Notes: generated by a model from the sequence alone, not told the origin. Positions 8,412 through 14,893 are shown, counted from the first letter of the stretch. The stretch is DNA of 16,219 nucleotides from Pseudomonadota bacterium (GCA_022562375.1 JADFPK010000013.1:1-16219), one strand, 5' to 3'. Numbers and translations are program-made.

Positions 8412-9293
8412 TCAGGGGTCTCCCGCCTCGCGCTTGGCGCGTTCGTAATGGCGGGCATATTTCTCGGCGATCAGGTCGGTCTTGACGATGACGCAGACGT
8501 CGATGGTGTTGAACTGTTGGTCGATCACGGCGCCGTCGCCGACGAAGCCGCCGAGGCGAAGATATCCCTTGATCAAGGGAGGCAGCGAAGCCGGCGTCAT
8601 CATCGGCGGCATGGACACCCGCGCCGCATCGTCCGGACCCATTTTGGGCGATTTCATCAAGTTCATATCGATGTAGAACGGGTCTAGCGCCCGTGGCCTC
8701 AAGGCCGGCGGCGCCAGGTGGTAATGGTAAAGGTAGGACAGGATTTCGGCATGTTTTTTCACCTCGGTCCCCGGCAAGCTGCCGCAACCGAACATCAGCT
8801 CTATGTCGTAATAGGCGACATAGGCGCTGATTCCCTGCCACAACATCTGCATGGTCGGCCGGTTGCGGTACGCCGCGTCGACGCAGGACCGCCCCAACTC
8901 CAGGATCTCGCCGGGATAGGCGACGAGCTTGGAGATGTCATATTCGCCGGAGGTATAGAACCCGCCCTTGCGCTCCGCCGCCTCGCGGCGGATCAACCGG
9001 TAAGTCCCGACCACGTTGCTAAGCCCGGCGCCCCGTTCATGATCGATCACCAGCAAATGATCGCAAAATGAATCGAAGGCGTCGAAGTCGCGGCGCGCCG
9101 CCGCGATTTCGGCGCTCGGCGTCGCCGACATCTCTTGGTAAAATACCCGATAGCGCAGCGCTTGCGCCGCATCGATATCGGCCTCGGTCTCGGCCAGCCG
9201 AACCTCCAAATTTCTGGAGCGGATGCTGACAGGCCGGTACTGGCTTAAACTTATCGCTTCCATGATCCAGGTCCGCCGCCGCGCCTCCTTCAT
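8412..9293 (-). CDS. olsB: GNAT-fold N-acyltransferase, probable ornithine-acyl[ACP] N-acyltransferase
   Basis: This 293-residue protein belongs to the haemolysin-like/OlsB acyltransferase group. Conserved segments include LRYRVFYQEM (residues 47-56), FDAFDSFCDHLLV (70-82), VVGTYRLI, ILELGRSCVDAAYRNR (131-146) and LFGCGSLPG-type sequence (MFGCGSLPG, 167-175). By family it couples a 3-hydroxyacyl chain from ACP to the amino group of ornithine, giving lyso-ornithine lipid. The PlsC-type gene 5 nt downstream would finish the lipid. ATG 9293 is the first in-frame ATG. A second at 9263 is possible, and AAGGAGG just inside the longer frame is too far from it to help. Some members with this architecture are labelled haemolysin or autoinducer-synthase-like. 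The ornithine-lipid role is inferred from the gene pair. Confidence 0.85.
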   Translation of the reverse strand: MKEARRRTWIMEAISLSQYRPVSIRSRNLEVRLAETEADIDAAQALRYRVFYQEMSATPSAEIAAARRDFDAFDSFCDHLLVIDHERGAGLSNVVGTYRLIRREAAERKGGFYTSGEYDISKLVAYPGEILELGRSCVDAAYRNRPTMQMLWQGISAYVAYYDIELMFGCGSLPGTEVKKHAEILSYLYHYHLAPPALRPRALDPFYIDMNLMKSPKMGPDDAARVSMPPMMTPASLPPLIKGYLRLGGFVGDGAVIDQQFNTIDVCVIVKTDLIAEKYARHYERAKREAGDP

Positions 9294-9324
9294 TCACCAA
9301 CCGGTGAACGAAAACCGGGCGGGC

Positions 9325-9759
9325 TTACGTCTGTTTCGCCCTTTTTCGCCGGCCTTTTAACGGGACGCCAAAGAGTTCCAGGCGGTGATCGACAAGATCA
9401 TAACCGAGGCTCTTGGCGACCTCGCGTTGCAGCACCTCGATCTTCTCGCTGTTGAATTCGACGACGTCTCCGGTTTCCAGATCGATGAGGTGGTCGTGAT
9501 GTCCGACCGGCATTTTCTCATAGCGGGCCCGGCCGTCCCCGAAGTCATGACGTTCCAGGATCTTCGCCGCCTCGAACAGCCGCACCGTGCGGTAAACCGT
9601 AGCGATGCTGATCCCCGGATCGAGCATCGCGGCACGGCGATGCACTTCCTCGACATTGGGGTGATCCAACGCCTCCGACAACACCTGGGCAATGACCCGG
9701 CGCTGGCCGGTCATTTTCATGCCCTTCTGGAGACAAAGCTTTTCTAGCGCTGATATCAC
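9325..9759 (-). CDS. fur: Fur-family metalloregulator (alphaproteobacterial Fur/Mur type)
   Basis: This is a winged-helix metal-responsive repressor. The DNA-binding half contains KMTGQRRVIAQVL and ISIATVYRTVRLFE (recognition helix). The metal and dimer half contains HDFGDGRARYE and HHDHLIDLETGDVVEF. No CXXC pairs are present, so the structural zinc site of gammaproteobacterial Fur is absent, as is usual in alphaproteobacterial Fur/Mur. Many of these respond to manganese as well as iron. I chose GTG 9759: AAGAGG lies about 9 nt upstream and the resulting 144-residue length fits homologues. A TTG at 9795 would add 12 residues without a clear ribosome site. The upstream dyad at 9831-9854 suggests autoregulation. 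It precedes olsB by about 30 nt and may be co-transcribed with it. Confidence 0.93.
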   Translation of the reverse strand: MISALEKLCLQKGMKMTGQRRVIAQVLSEALDHPNVEEVHRRAAMLDPGISIATVYRTVRLFEAAKILERHDFGDGRARYEKMPVGHHDHLIDLETGDVVEFNSEKIEVLQREVAKSLGYDLVDHRLELFGVPLKGRRKRAKQT

Positions 9760-9813
9760 GTCGCCGGACCTCTTGGTCTTAACGATGATTACCAAGACCG
9801 GTTACCGGGAAAC

Positions 9814-9854
9814 AGTATAAAACAATTGACTCTGCAAGCCTAATGCCTTGCAGA
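9814..9854 (-). promoter_or_regulatory. fur promoter with candidate Fur/Mur operator
   Basis: On the minus strand TATACT (9814-9819) is a good -10 candidate without a clear -35. Overlapping the expected -35 is a perfect 8-bp inverted repeat, TCTGCAAG and CTTGCAGA with an 8-nt spacer (9831-9854). TGCA-containing dyads of this size are reported for Mur and Irr sites in rhizobia. Assigning this one to Fur itself is inference from position. Confidence 0.45.
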
Positions 9855-9915
9855 CTCGGCGGTCCCGGAAAATCGGGGACCGGTGCCGAATTCGGCGCCC
9901 AAAGGAGAGAGTGTC

Positions 9916-10338
9916 CTAACTGGCCTGTGGCCGTCTCCGGGGCTTGGTGCCAAGACCGATCTTTTTCGCCAGGGAGCTACGCTGTTTGGCATAGTTGGGA
10001 GCGACCATGGGATAGTCGGGCGGCAGCCTCCACCGTTCGCGATACTCCTCGGGGGTCATGTTATAGGCGGTCTTGATATGGCGCTTGAGCATCTTAAGCT
10101 TCCGCCCGTCCTCGAGACACACGATATAATCGGGTGTAATCGAACGCTTGATGGGAACGGCAGGCTGGGGCCGCTCGACGGCGGCAGATTGCGCCTTGCC
10201 GATGTTCGCCAGGGTGACATAGACTTGTTGGATCAACTGCGCCACATCGTTCACGTTGACCGTATTGTTGGCCACATGAGAGCAGACGATCTCGGTCGTC
10301 AGAGCCAGAAGTTCGTTGGGATCGGTATTGTCAGCCAT
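9916..10338 (-). CDS. mucR: MucR/Ros-family transcriptional regulator with an incomplete zinc finger
   Basis: MucR/Ros proteins are H-NS-like regulators binding AT-rich promoters in alphaproteobacteria. Residues 1-45 form the oligomerisation region (MADNTDPNELLALTTEIVCS onward, ending LIQQVYVTL). The C-terminal domain runs from PIKRSITPDYIVCLEDG to the conserved YPMVAPNYAKQRSSLAKKIGLG. Ros binds zinc by Cys-X2-Cys and His. Here the positions are C74, D77 and H87, and the downstream His pair is replaced by A91-Y92, so at most three canonical ligands remain. I chose ATG 10338, with GGAG about 10 nt upstream and a typical N-terminus. ATG 10356 is an alternative adding six residues. Upstream DNA is AT-rich with a dyad, consistent with the autorepression known for the family. 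Confidence 0.93.
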   Translation of the reverse strand: MADNTDPNELLALTTEIVCSHVANNTVNVNDVAQLIQQVYVTLANIGKAQSAAVERPQPAVPIKRSITPDYIVCLEDGRKLKMLKRHIKTAYNMTPEEYRERWRLPPDYPMVAPNYAKQRSSLAKKIGLGTKPRRRPQAS

Positions 10339-10376
10339 AAAATCTGTTCTCCCCATTCTCTCCCTATTCGTATACT

Positions 10377-10401
10377 AAATGAAATATAAATAGATTCATT
10401 T
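10377..10401. promoter_or_regulatory. AT-rich dyad between mucR and the TusA-like gene
   Basis: AAATGAA and TTCATTT form a perfect 7-bp inverted repeat with an 11-nt spacer of only A, T and one G. The stretch 10370-10430 is very AT-rich in an otherwise GC-rich window. It lies between two divergent genes, so one bound regulator could affect both. MucR is the natural candidate because the family prefers AT-rich sites with T-A steps and represses its own gene. Confidence 0.45.
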
Positions 10402-10446
10402 CTTTTAGCAATAATTATTTCTCTAGATCAAAGCCAGGGCGCGCAA

Positions 10447-10698
10447 GTGACGGATGTAATGGACAGATATCTTGACATAACACAAGAAGTATGTCCGCTC
10501 ACATTTGTTAAAACCAAGTTGCTGATCGAGCAGCTGTCCCCGGGACAAACCGCGGAGATACGGCTGAAAGGCGCGGAACCCCTCGAAAACGTGCCGCGCT
10601 CGGTGCGCGAACACGGCCACGAGGTCTTGTCATTGGAGCCCGAAGACGGCGCCACCGGCGGCACCGGGGTCTATCGGCTGCGAATCCGTAAATCTTAA
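10447..10698 (+). CDS. TusA/SirA-family sulfur-carrier protein
   Basis: This small cytoplasmic protein of 83 residues has the TusA fold. It starts LDITQEVCPLTFVKTKLLIEQL, has a central LSPGQTAEIRLKG strand, and ends in TGVYRLRIRKS. TusA family members carry persulfide sulfur on a conserved cysteine, for tRNA thiolation, molybdenum cofactor or sulfur oxidation routes. The catalytic cysteine is C16. The usual CPxP motif reads CPLT here, so the second proline is missing, a variant I believe is common in alphaproteobacterial paralogues. I chose GTG 10447, with AGGG 7 nt upstream. ATG 10459 is possible. It is transcribed divergently from mucR and convergently with tsaB. No sulfur gene adjoins, so the acceptor is unknown. 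Confidence 0.85.
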   Translation: MTDVMDRYLDITQEVCPLTFVKTKLLIEQLSPGQTAEIRLKGAEPLENVPRSVREHGHEVLSLEPEDGATGGTGVYRLRIRKS

Positions 10699-10838
10699 CG
10701 CCGGGCATCGATCAAGGAGGATCGCGGGTCCCTCGTCTACGGCCTTCCGGGCGCCGATCCGCCGGCCCGGCCGGCCCTGGCTCCGCCGGAGGCTACGCCG
10801 AGGCGAGAGCCGCTTCGCCGTGGCCAAGGCCCGCTCCC
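10699..10838. other. GC-rich convergent intergenic gap
   Basis: This 140-nt gap separates the ends of the TusA-like gene and tsaB. It is strongly GC-rich with overlapping GGCC/CCGG runs, for example a 5-bp stem GCCGG...CCGGC at 10761-10775. No hairpin is followed by a T tract in either direction and no gene is visible. Termination probably occurs here but I cannot point to the site. Confidence 0.4.
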
Positions 10839-11546
10839 CTAGCCGCCAATCCCGGCGTTTCCGGTCTCACCGCCTGGCGCCGCCAATTTGGCATCGGGGG
10901 GGCGTAAATAAAGCGGCCGCGGGGCGGCATCGACGGGTGCGGTGAGGGTTCGCTCCGCCGCCAGGGCCGCTATATGGGCGGCGTCCGGCGCGCCTGAGCC
11001 CGAAGCGAAACGGATGCGGTCCCTATCGGCAGCCGCCAGCGCCGGGCGCAGCTGGGCGGCGCCGTCGCCGGCAATGAGGAGCGGACCCGCGGGCAGCGCC
11101 TTTGCCAGCACCTCGGGCATCACCGCCGCCGGCGGCCCCACGGCGGCGAGACCGGGGCCGAAGCTTTGGGCGTAGATATCGGCGCGTTTTGCGTCGATCG
11201 CCACCACCAGGCCGCGGCCGGCGCGCTCGGCGGCGCCAACGCCCTTGGCCACGGCTTCGAAGGTGGTGACGCCGATGATGGGAAGGCCGCCGGCAAGCGC
11301 CATGCCGCGGGCCGCGGCAAGGCCGATGCGAACGCCGGTGAAAGCGCCGGGACCGACGGTGACGGCGATAAAATCGATTTCCGCGAAGGTCAGGCCGGCC
11401 TCTTTCAAGACCTCCACGACCATCGGGATGAGCGCTTCGGACTGTCCCCGCTGCATGGCTTGGAAGCGGCGCGCCGGAATCTCGCCATCTCGCCAGATCG
11501 CGGCGGAACACGCCGAGGTCGCCGAATCGAAGGCAAGAATCTTCAT
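10839..11546 (-). CDS. tsaB: tRNA threonylcarbamoyladenosine biosynthesis protein TsaB
   Basis: TsaB is the inactive ASKHA partner of TsaD in forming t6A37 of ANN-decoding tRNAs. The N-terminus MKILAFDSATSACSAAIW is the family signature, followed by QSEALIPMVVEVLKEAGL and VGPGAFTGVRIGLAAARGMAL (about residues 64-84). The 235-residue length is normal. ATG 11546 is chosen; the codon just before it is GTG and could also serve. In many alphaproteobacteria rimI follows tsaB directly. Here the next 140 nt hold no acetyltransferase and lead into the convergent TusA-like gene. The gene is divergent from the dipeptidase gene, with about 75 nt between starts. Confidence 0.95.
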   Translation of the reverse strand: MKILAFDSATSACSAAIWRDGEIPARRFQAMQRGQSEALIPMVVEVLKEAGLTFAEIDFIAVTVGPGAFTGVRIGLAAARGMALAGGLPIIGVTTFEAVAKGVGAAERAGRGLVVAIDAKRADIYAQSFGPGLAAVGPPAAVMPEVLAKALPAGPLLIAGDGAAQLRPALAAADRDRIRFASGSGAPDAAHIAALAAERTLTAPVDAAPRPLYLRPPDAKLAAPGGETGNAGIGG

Positions 11547-11558
11547 CACCCGGCCGTG

Positions 11559-11578
11559 CTAGAGTACGGACTAGAGTA
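11559..11578. repeat. Direct repeat CTAGAGTA in the tsaB/ddpX divergent region
   Basis: CTAGAGTA occurs twice, at 11559-11566 and 11571-11578, with a 12-bp period. It lies between the divergent starts of tsaB and the dipeptidase gene. Two identical 8-mers one helical turn apart could be a regulator site, but the space is short and no regulator is known. Confidence 0.4.
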
Positions 11579-11620
11579 TGTGTGGTTGCCCACCGTCTTG
11601 GCGAAAGGGACGCGACGCCC

Positions 11621-12172
11621 ATGGACCTGGTCGAGATCGCCGCCGCTGAATTCGATGTCGAGTTCGAGATCGCTTACGCCACCGCCAACAACCTGACGGG
11701 CGAACCGATCTACCGCCGGGCGGCCTGCTATCTCCATGGGGACGCGGCGAAGCTCCTGGACCGCGCCATCGCGCTCGCCGCCGAGCTCGGCCTGCGGCTC
11801 AAGATCTTCGACGCCTTCCGGCCGGTGGAGGCCCAGTGGGTGTTGTGGAATCATACTCCCGACCCCGAGTTCCTTGCCGATCCGCGCAAGGGTTCCCCCC
11901 ATTCACGCGGTGTCGCTATCGATCTTACCCTCATCGACGGCACCGGCGCGCCGCTCGAGATGGGCACCGAATTCGACGCCTTCACGCCTGACGCCCATCA
12001 TGGCGTGACCGACGTTTCGGTCAAGGCGCAAGGCAACCGGTATGTGTTGCTGGGGCTGATGATGGCGGCGGGTTGGGATTTCTACCGCAATGAGTGGTGG
12101 CATTACCAAATGTTCGATGCCAGACGTTACCCGCTGATCGGCGACAAGGAGTTGCCCGCCGGCATGATGTAG
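11621..12172 (+). CDS. ddpX: D-alanyl-D-alanine dipeptidase, VanX/DdpX type
   Basis: This zinc dipeptidase cleaves free D-Ala-D-Ala. The 183-residue protein matches E. coli DdpX along its length. Zinc ligands are H94 and D101 in SPHSRGVAIDLT and H161 in EWWHY. Catalytic Glu is E158 and the conserved arginine is R67 in DAFRP. No signal peptide is present, so it should act in the cytoplasm, either salvaging D-alanine from wall turnover or limiting the D-Ala-D-Ala pool. Nothing here resembles vanH/vanA, so vancomycin resistance is not implied. I chose ATG 11621, with AAGGGA upstream. A GTG at 11582 would add 13 unconserved residues. It lies 96 nt before the deacetylase gene on the same strand and may share its transcript. 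Confidence 0.93.
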   Translation: MDLVEIAAAEFDVEFEIAYATANNLTGEPIYRRAACYLHGDAAKLLDRAIALAAELGLRLKIFDAFRPVEAQWVLWNHTPDPEFLADPRKGSPHSRGVAIDLTLIDGTGAPLEMGTEFDAFTPDAHHGVTDVSVKAQGNRYVLLGLMMAAGWDFYRNEWWHYQMFDARRYPLIGDKELPAGMM

Positions 12173-12268
12173 GCGAGGTCCCCGATCCGTCCGATCTCAA
12201 AACCCTTGTGTCCCGCCATCAACGCCGCATAATCGTCCGAAATTTCGATGCCCGGGAAGATTTAGCCG

Positions 12269-13300
12269 ATGATGGCAGCCAAATCCCGCGTTGCTCCGCT
12301 GGTCGCCCTGGGGATGGCGGTAGCGGTGTTCGTTCCGCCGCCCCCGGCCGAAGCGGCCAACTCGGCGGTGGTGTTCATGTATCACCGTTTCGGCGAGACC
12401 TCCTCGCCCTCCACCAATATCCGCATCGATCAGTTCGAGGCCCATCTGAAGGAGTTGAAGGAAGGCGGCTACGAGGTGCTGCCGTTGCCAAGCATCCTCT
12501 CGGCCCTCAAGCGGGGCGAGTCGCTTCCCGACAAGACCATCGCACTGACCATCGACGACGCGTACCTTTCGGTTTACAGGGTTGCCTGGCCACGCCTGAA
12601 AGCCGCCCGCTTCCCCTTCACCCTGTTCGTCGCCACCGATCCCATCGACGGCAAACTCAGGAACTACATGAATTGGGATCAGATCCGGGAACTGGCGAAG
12701 GCCGGCGTCACCATCGGCAGCCAAACCGCGCGCCACCTTCATATGGCCGATTCTTCGGCCCGCCGTAACGCCGCCGATCTCAAGAAATCCAACGCCCGCT
12801 TCGTCGCCGAATTGGGTGACAAACCGAGGCTCTTCGCCTACCCCTATGGCGAGGCGAGCCTGGCCGTGAAGACGCTGGTGATCGCCCGGGGGTTCGTGGC
12901 GGCCTTCGGCCAGCACTCGGGCGTGGTGTACGACAAGGCCGATTTTTCCTATCTGCCGCGCTTCGCCCTGAATGAAGCCTATGGCGACATCGACCGCTTC
13001 CGGTTGGCGGCCAATGCGTTACCCCTGCCGGTATCGGAGATTACGCCCAGGGATCCCTTGCTGACGGACAACCCGCCGGCTTTCGGTTTCACCGTCGATC
13101 CCAGCCTGAAGCAGATCAGCCGGCTGGCCTGTTATCAGAGCGGTCAGGGCAAGCTGCCGGTCGAACGGCTCGGCCACCGGGTCGAGGTGCGCCCGAAACT
13201 GGCCTTCCGGCCGGGACGGACGCGGATCAACTGTACGATGCCGGGTCCGGGCAATCGCTGGCGCTGGTTCGGAATGCAATTTTACGTCAGGAAACCCTAG
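12269..13300 (+). CDS. Exported NodB-like polysaccharide deacetylase
   Basis: This 343-residue protein begins with a signal peptide: a hydrophobic stretch at about 8-22, with likely cleavage after AEA near residue 29. A NodB-type deacetylase domain follows. It has TIDDAYLS with the Asp pair D96-D97 (base and metal ligand), IGSQTARHLHM at 149-159 and FAYPYGE at 189-195. The usual metal motif H-S/T-x-x-H here reads Q152-T-A-R-H156, so the first histidine is glutamine. About 75 residues after the catalytic domain carry two cysteines (C288, C322) and may form a disulfide-linked beta domain. The substrate is unknown; peptidoglycan or an exopolysaccharide are possible. Start ATG 12269 has GGAAGA 8 nt upstream. 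The stop TAG lies inside the hairpin shared with the next gene. Confidence 0.88.
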   Translation: MMAAKSRVAPLVALGMAVAVFVPPPPAEAANSAVVFMYHRFGETSSPSTNIRIDQFEAHLKELKEGGYEVLPLPSILSALKRGESLPDKTIALTIDDAYLSVYRVAWPRLKAARFPFTLFVATDPIDGKLRNYMNWDQIRELAKAGVTIGSQTARHLHMADSSARRNAADLKKSNARFVAELGDKPRLFAYPYGEASLAVKTLVIARGFVAAFGQHSGVVYDKADFSYLPRFALNEAYGDIDRFRLAANALPLPVSEITPRDPLLTDNPPAFGFTVDPSLKQISRLACYQSGQGKLPVERLGHRVEVRPKLAFRPGRTRINCTMPGPGNRWRWFGMQFYVRKP

Positions 13301-13337
13301 TCCTTACTTTCACCCTTCTATGAAAGTAAGGACTAGG
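13296..13337. terminator. 17-bp perfect hairpin shared by two convergent genes
   Basis: The left arm CCTAGTCCTTACTTTCA (13296-13312) and its exact complement (13321-13337) flank an 8-nt loop. The stop codon of the deacetylase gene (13298-13300) pairs base for base with the stop codon of the opposing glucosaminidase gene (13333-13335). The stem is much less GC-rich than the neighbourhood. Neither strand has a following T tract, so it is not a classical intrinsic terminator. A bidirectional transcript-end or anti-read-through structure is the best reading. Confidence 0.6.
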
Positions 13338-14565
13338 CCCCCGGGCGATCGGTGCCTAGGCGTGCCTTGTCGAACTGGCCCAGTTCGTTGGCGCGGATGA
13401 TGATCTTGATCGTCCGCACGTAATCGGCGCCCCGCTCCGAATAGCGCGACATGGTCCCGGCCAACGTCAGGCCATCGATCATGGTCCCCTCGCCATGTTC
13501 TGCGCGGAGCGCCGCGCGCACCTTGCGGAACTCCCGATAGGCGCGATGGATGTTGAGATTGCGGGCATAGGAATGCACCCCGTCGAGCAGCCGCCCGAAG
13601 GACTTGACCTTGTGCCGCTCGCCGTCGGGCCGCTCCGCCGGAACCAGGCCGGAGGTTTGGTGAAAGGTCCGTTGGCCGAACAGCGCCTTGCCCTTCTGGG
13701 CGAAGCGCGACGTCCCCCAGCCGCTCTCTTCCGCCGCCTGCGCCAGCGCCAGGGAGGGCGGGATGACGTCGATCCGGCGCAAAAGATCATCGGGATCGGC
13801 GCTCTTGACCTCGTAGCGGTCGGCCAGGTCTTCGATCCATAACCTCTCCTCGGTCGACAGTTTCCGGTCGGCGCGGATACGGTTCCGAAGCTCGAGCAAT
13901 CGCTGACGCTCCTCGAGGATCTCCTCGTTCACGTGCAGGATCAACGGCAGCATGCTCTTGAAGAAGACGCTCTTGCGATGTTCGACCGAATCCAGCAAGC
14001 GCATGTCCGCCGGCATGATGGTGACGAACACCCGGGGCACCGGCCGCGCGCCCCGACGGATCGCCTCGAGACGGTAGCCGATCCTGCGGAAGGCCGCGGA
14101 AAGCTTTGCCGCGCTCTCGGGCACCAGCACGATGCCGGTGGGTTTGGAAAGGGGCGGCGCGTCGGCGTCTAAATCCGCCGCGACTTCTTCGATCTCCCAC
14201 CAGCCGGGTGTCGGTTCTTCGGGTCCGGGCGGCTGGAAGATCAGGCCCAAGGCGACGGCCGCGATCAGACCGGCGACGGTAACGAACCTGGGATCGATCG
14301 AGAATTCGGGCGCCACGGACCGCCAGGCCGGAAGACGGCGCCTCATACCGCGCCGAATCCGGCCGGCCGCGACATTGAATCGTCGCCCCCGGGCCACCGC
14401 ACGACGCAAACCGTCCCAACGGCGTTTGACCGCCGCGGTGAATCGCCGCCGCCTGACCACGGAACGGCGCAAATCGCTCCACGCCCGTCTTATCGCCGGC
14501 GCCAATCGCGGCCCTTTGGAAAGGGATCGCCGCAAGCCGGCCCAAGGCCGTGTGATTCGGAACAA
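13333..14565 (-). CDS. Bax/FlgJ-like glucosaminidase with an Arg-rich repeat N-terminus
   Basis: This 410-residue protein has four parts. Residues 1-80 are highly basic and contain a 21-residue tandem repeat (W8, W29, W50, pattern W-x-x-L-R-R). Residues 93-110 are one membrane segment (FVTVAGLIAAVALGLIF). A linker follows with the acidic, proline-rich stretch PPGPEEPTPGWWEIEE. From about 140 to 400 it is Bax-like, ending in a GH73-type glucosaminidase region with LAQAAEESGWGTSRFA (likely catalytic E280), KALFGQRTF and a C-terminal YVRTIKIIIRAN. It should cut peptidoglycan glycan strands in the periplasm, with the basic N-terminus in the cytoplasm. Start is TTG 14565 with GGGGAGA 5-6 nt upstream. 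It is convergent with the deacetylase gene. Confidence 0.87.
   Translation of the reverse strand: MFRITRPWAGLRRSLSKGPRLAPAIRRAWSDLRRSVVRRRRFTAAVKRRWDGLRRAVARGRRFNVAAGRIRRGMRRRLPAWRSVAPEFSIDPRFVTVAGLIAAVALGLIFQPPGPEEPTPGWWEIEEVAADLDADAPPLSKPTGIVLVPESAAKLSAAFRRIGYRLEAIRRGARPVPRVFVTIMPADMRLLDSVEHRKSVFFKSMLPLILHVNEEILEERQRLLELRNRIRADRKLSTEERLWIEDLADRYEVKSADPDDLLRRIDVIPPSLALAQAAEESGWGTSRFAQKGKALFGQRTFHQTSGLVPAERPDGERHKVKSFGRLLDGVHSYARNLNIHRAYREFRKVRAALRAEHGEGTMIDGLTLAGTMSRYSERGADYVRTIKIIIRANELGQFDKARLGTDRPGA
14375..14565 (-). repeat. 63-bp tandem repeat coding for the basic N-terminus of the glucosaminidase
   Basis: The 21-residue unit is visible in DNA: CGCAA-containing cores recur at 14405, 14468 and 14531 on the plus strand, exactly 63 bp apart. 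Three clear copies begin at W8, W29 and W50, and a degenerate fourth at R71 keeps the R-x-G-M-R-R pattern. The copies have diverged, so the duplication is not recent and the protein pattern has been kept. Confidence 0.75.
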
Positions 14566-14893
14566 GACAGTCTCCCCGATCGTTTTTTATACGCGTCCCC
14601 CCCGGCGCCAACGCCGGAGGGGAAAGCTTAAACCTGATTGGGCGCGTTCTCGGTTCGCGGTGCGTGCCTGGCCGCGTCGGTGACAGTCGATTCACCGGGC
14701 CCAAGGCCGATCACGTCCGGGTCCCTGAAGATCGCCAAAATGTCATGGCTGATGATAGGTCTGGACTGAAGCAAGCTGACGAACTCCCGGCAATTTTTTA
14801 GTTTCGGCCTTGGTCTTTGGACCCGCAGAAAAAATGGTTCAAAACGCCGCCAAAATCAAGAAACTTTATCCACGAGATCAATGTGTTAACGAC

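Noticed and set aside
9861..9899. Terminator after mucR
   Set aside because: Stems GGTCCC/GGGACC (9861-9881) and GGTGCCGAA/TTCGGCGCC (9882-9899) exist, but neither has a T tract in the mucR direction and the second has no loop.
11621..12172. Vancomycin-resistance cluster
   Set aside because: The dipeptidase is of VanX/DdpX type but there is no ligase, dehydrogenase or two-component system beside it.
14602..14617. Hairpin CCGGCG/CGCCGG as terminator
   Set aside because: Six-bp stem with CCAA loop but no T tract on either strand. Such stems are frequent by chance at this GC content.
14867..14875. DnaA-box-like TTATCCACG, suggesting a replication origin
   Set aside because: Only one near-match is present and there is no cluster of boxes or dnaA/hemE-type neighbours, so an origin is not supported.
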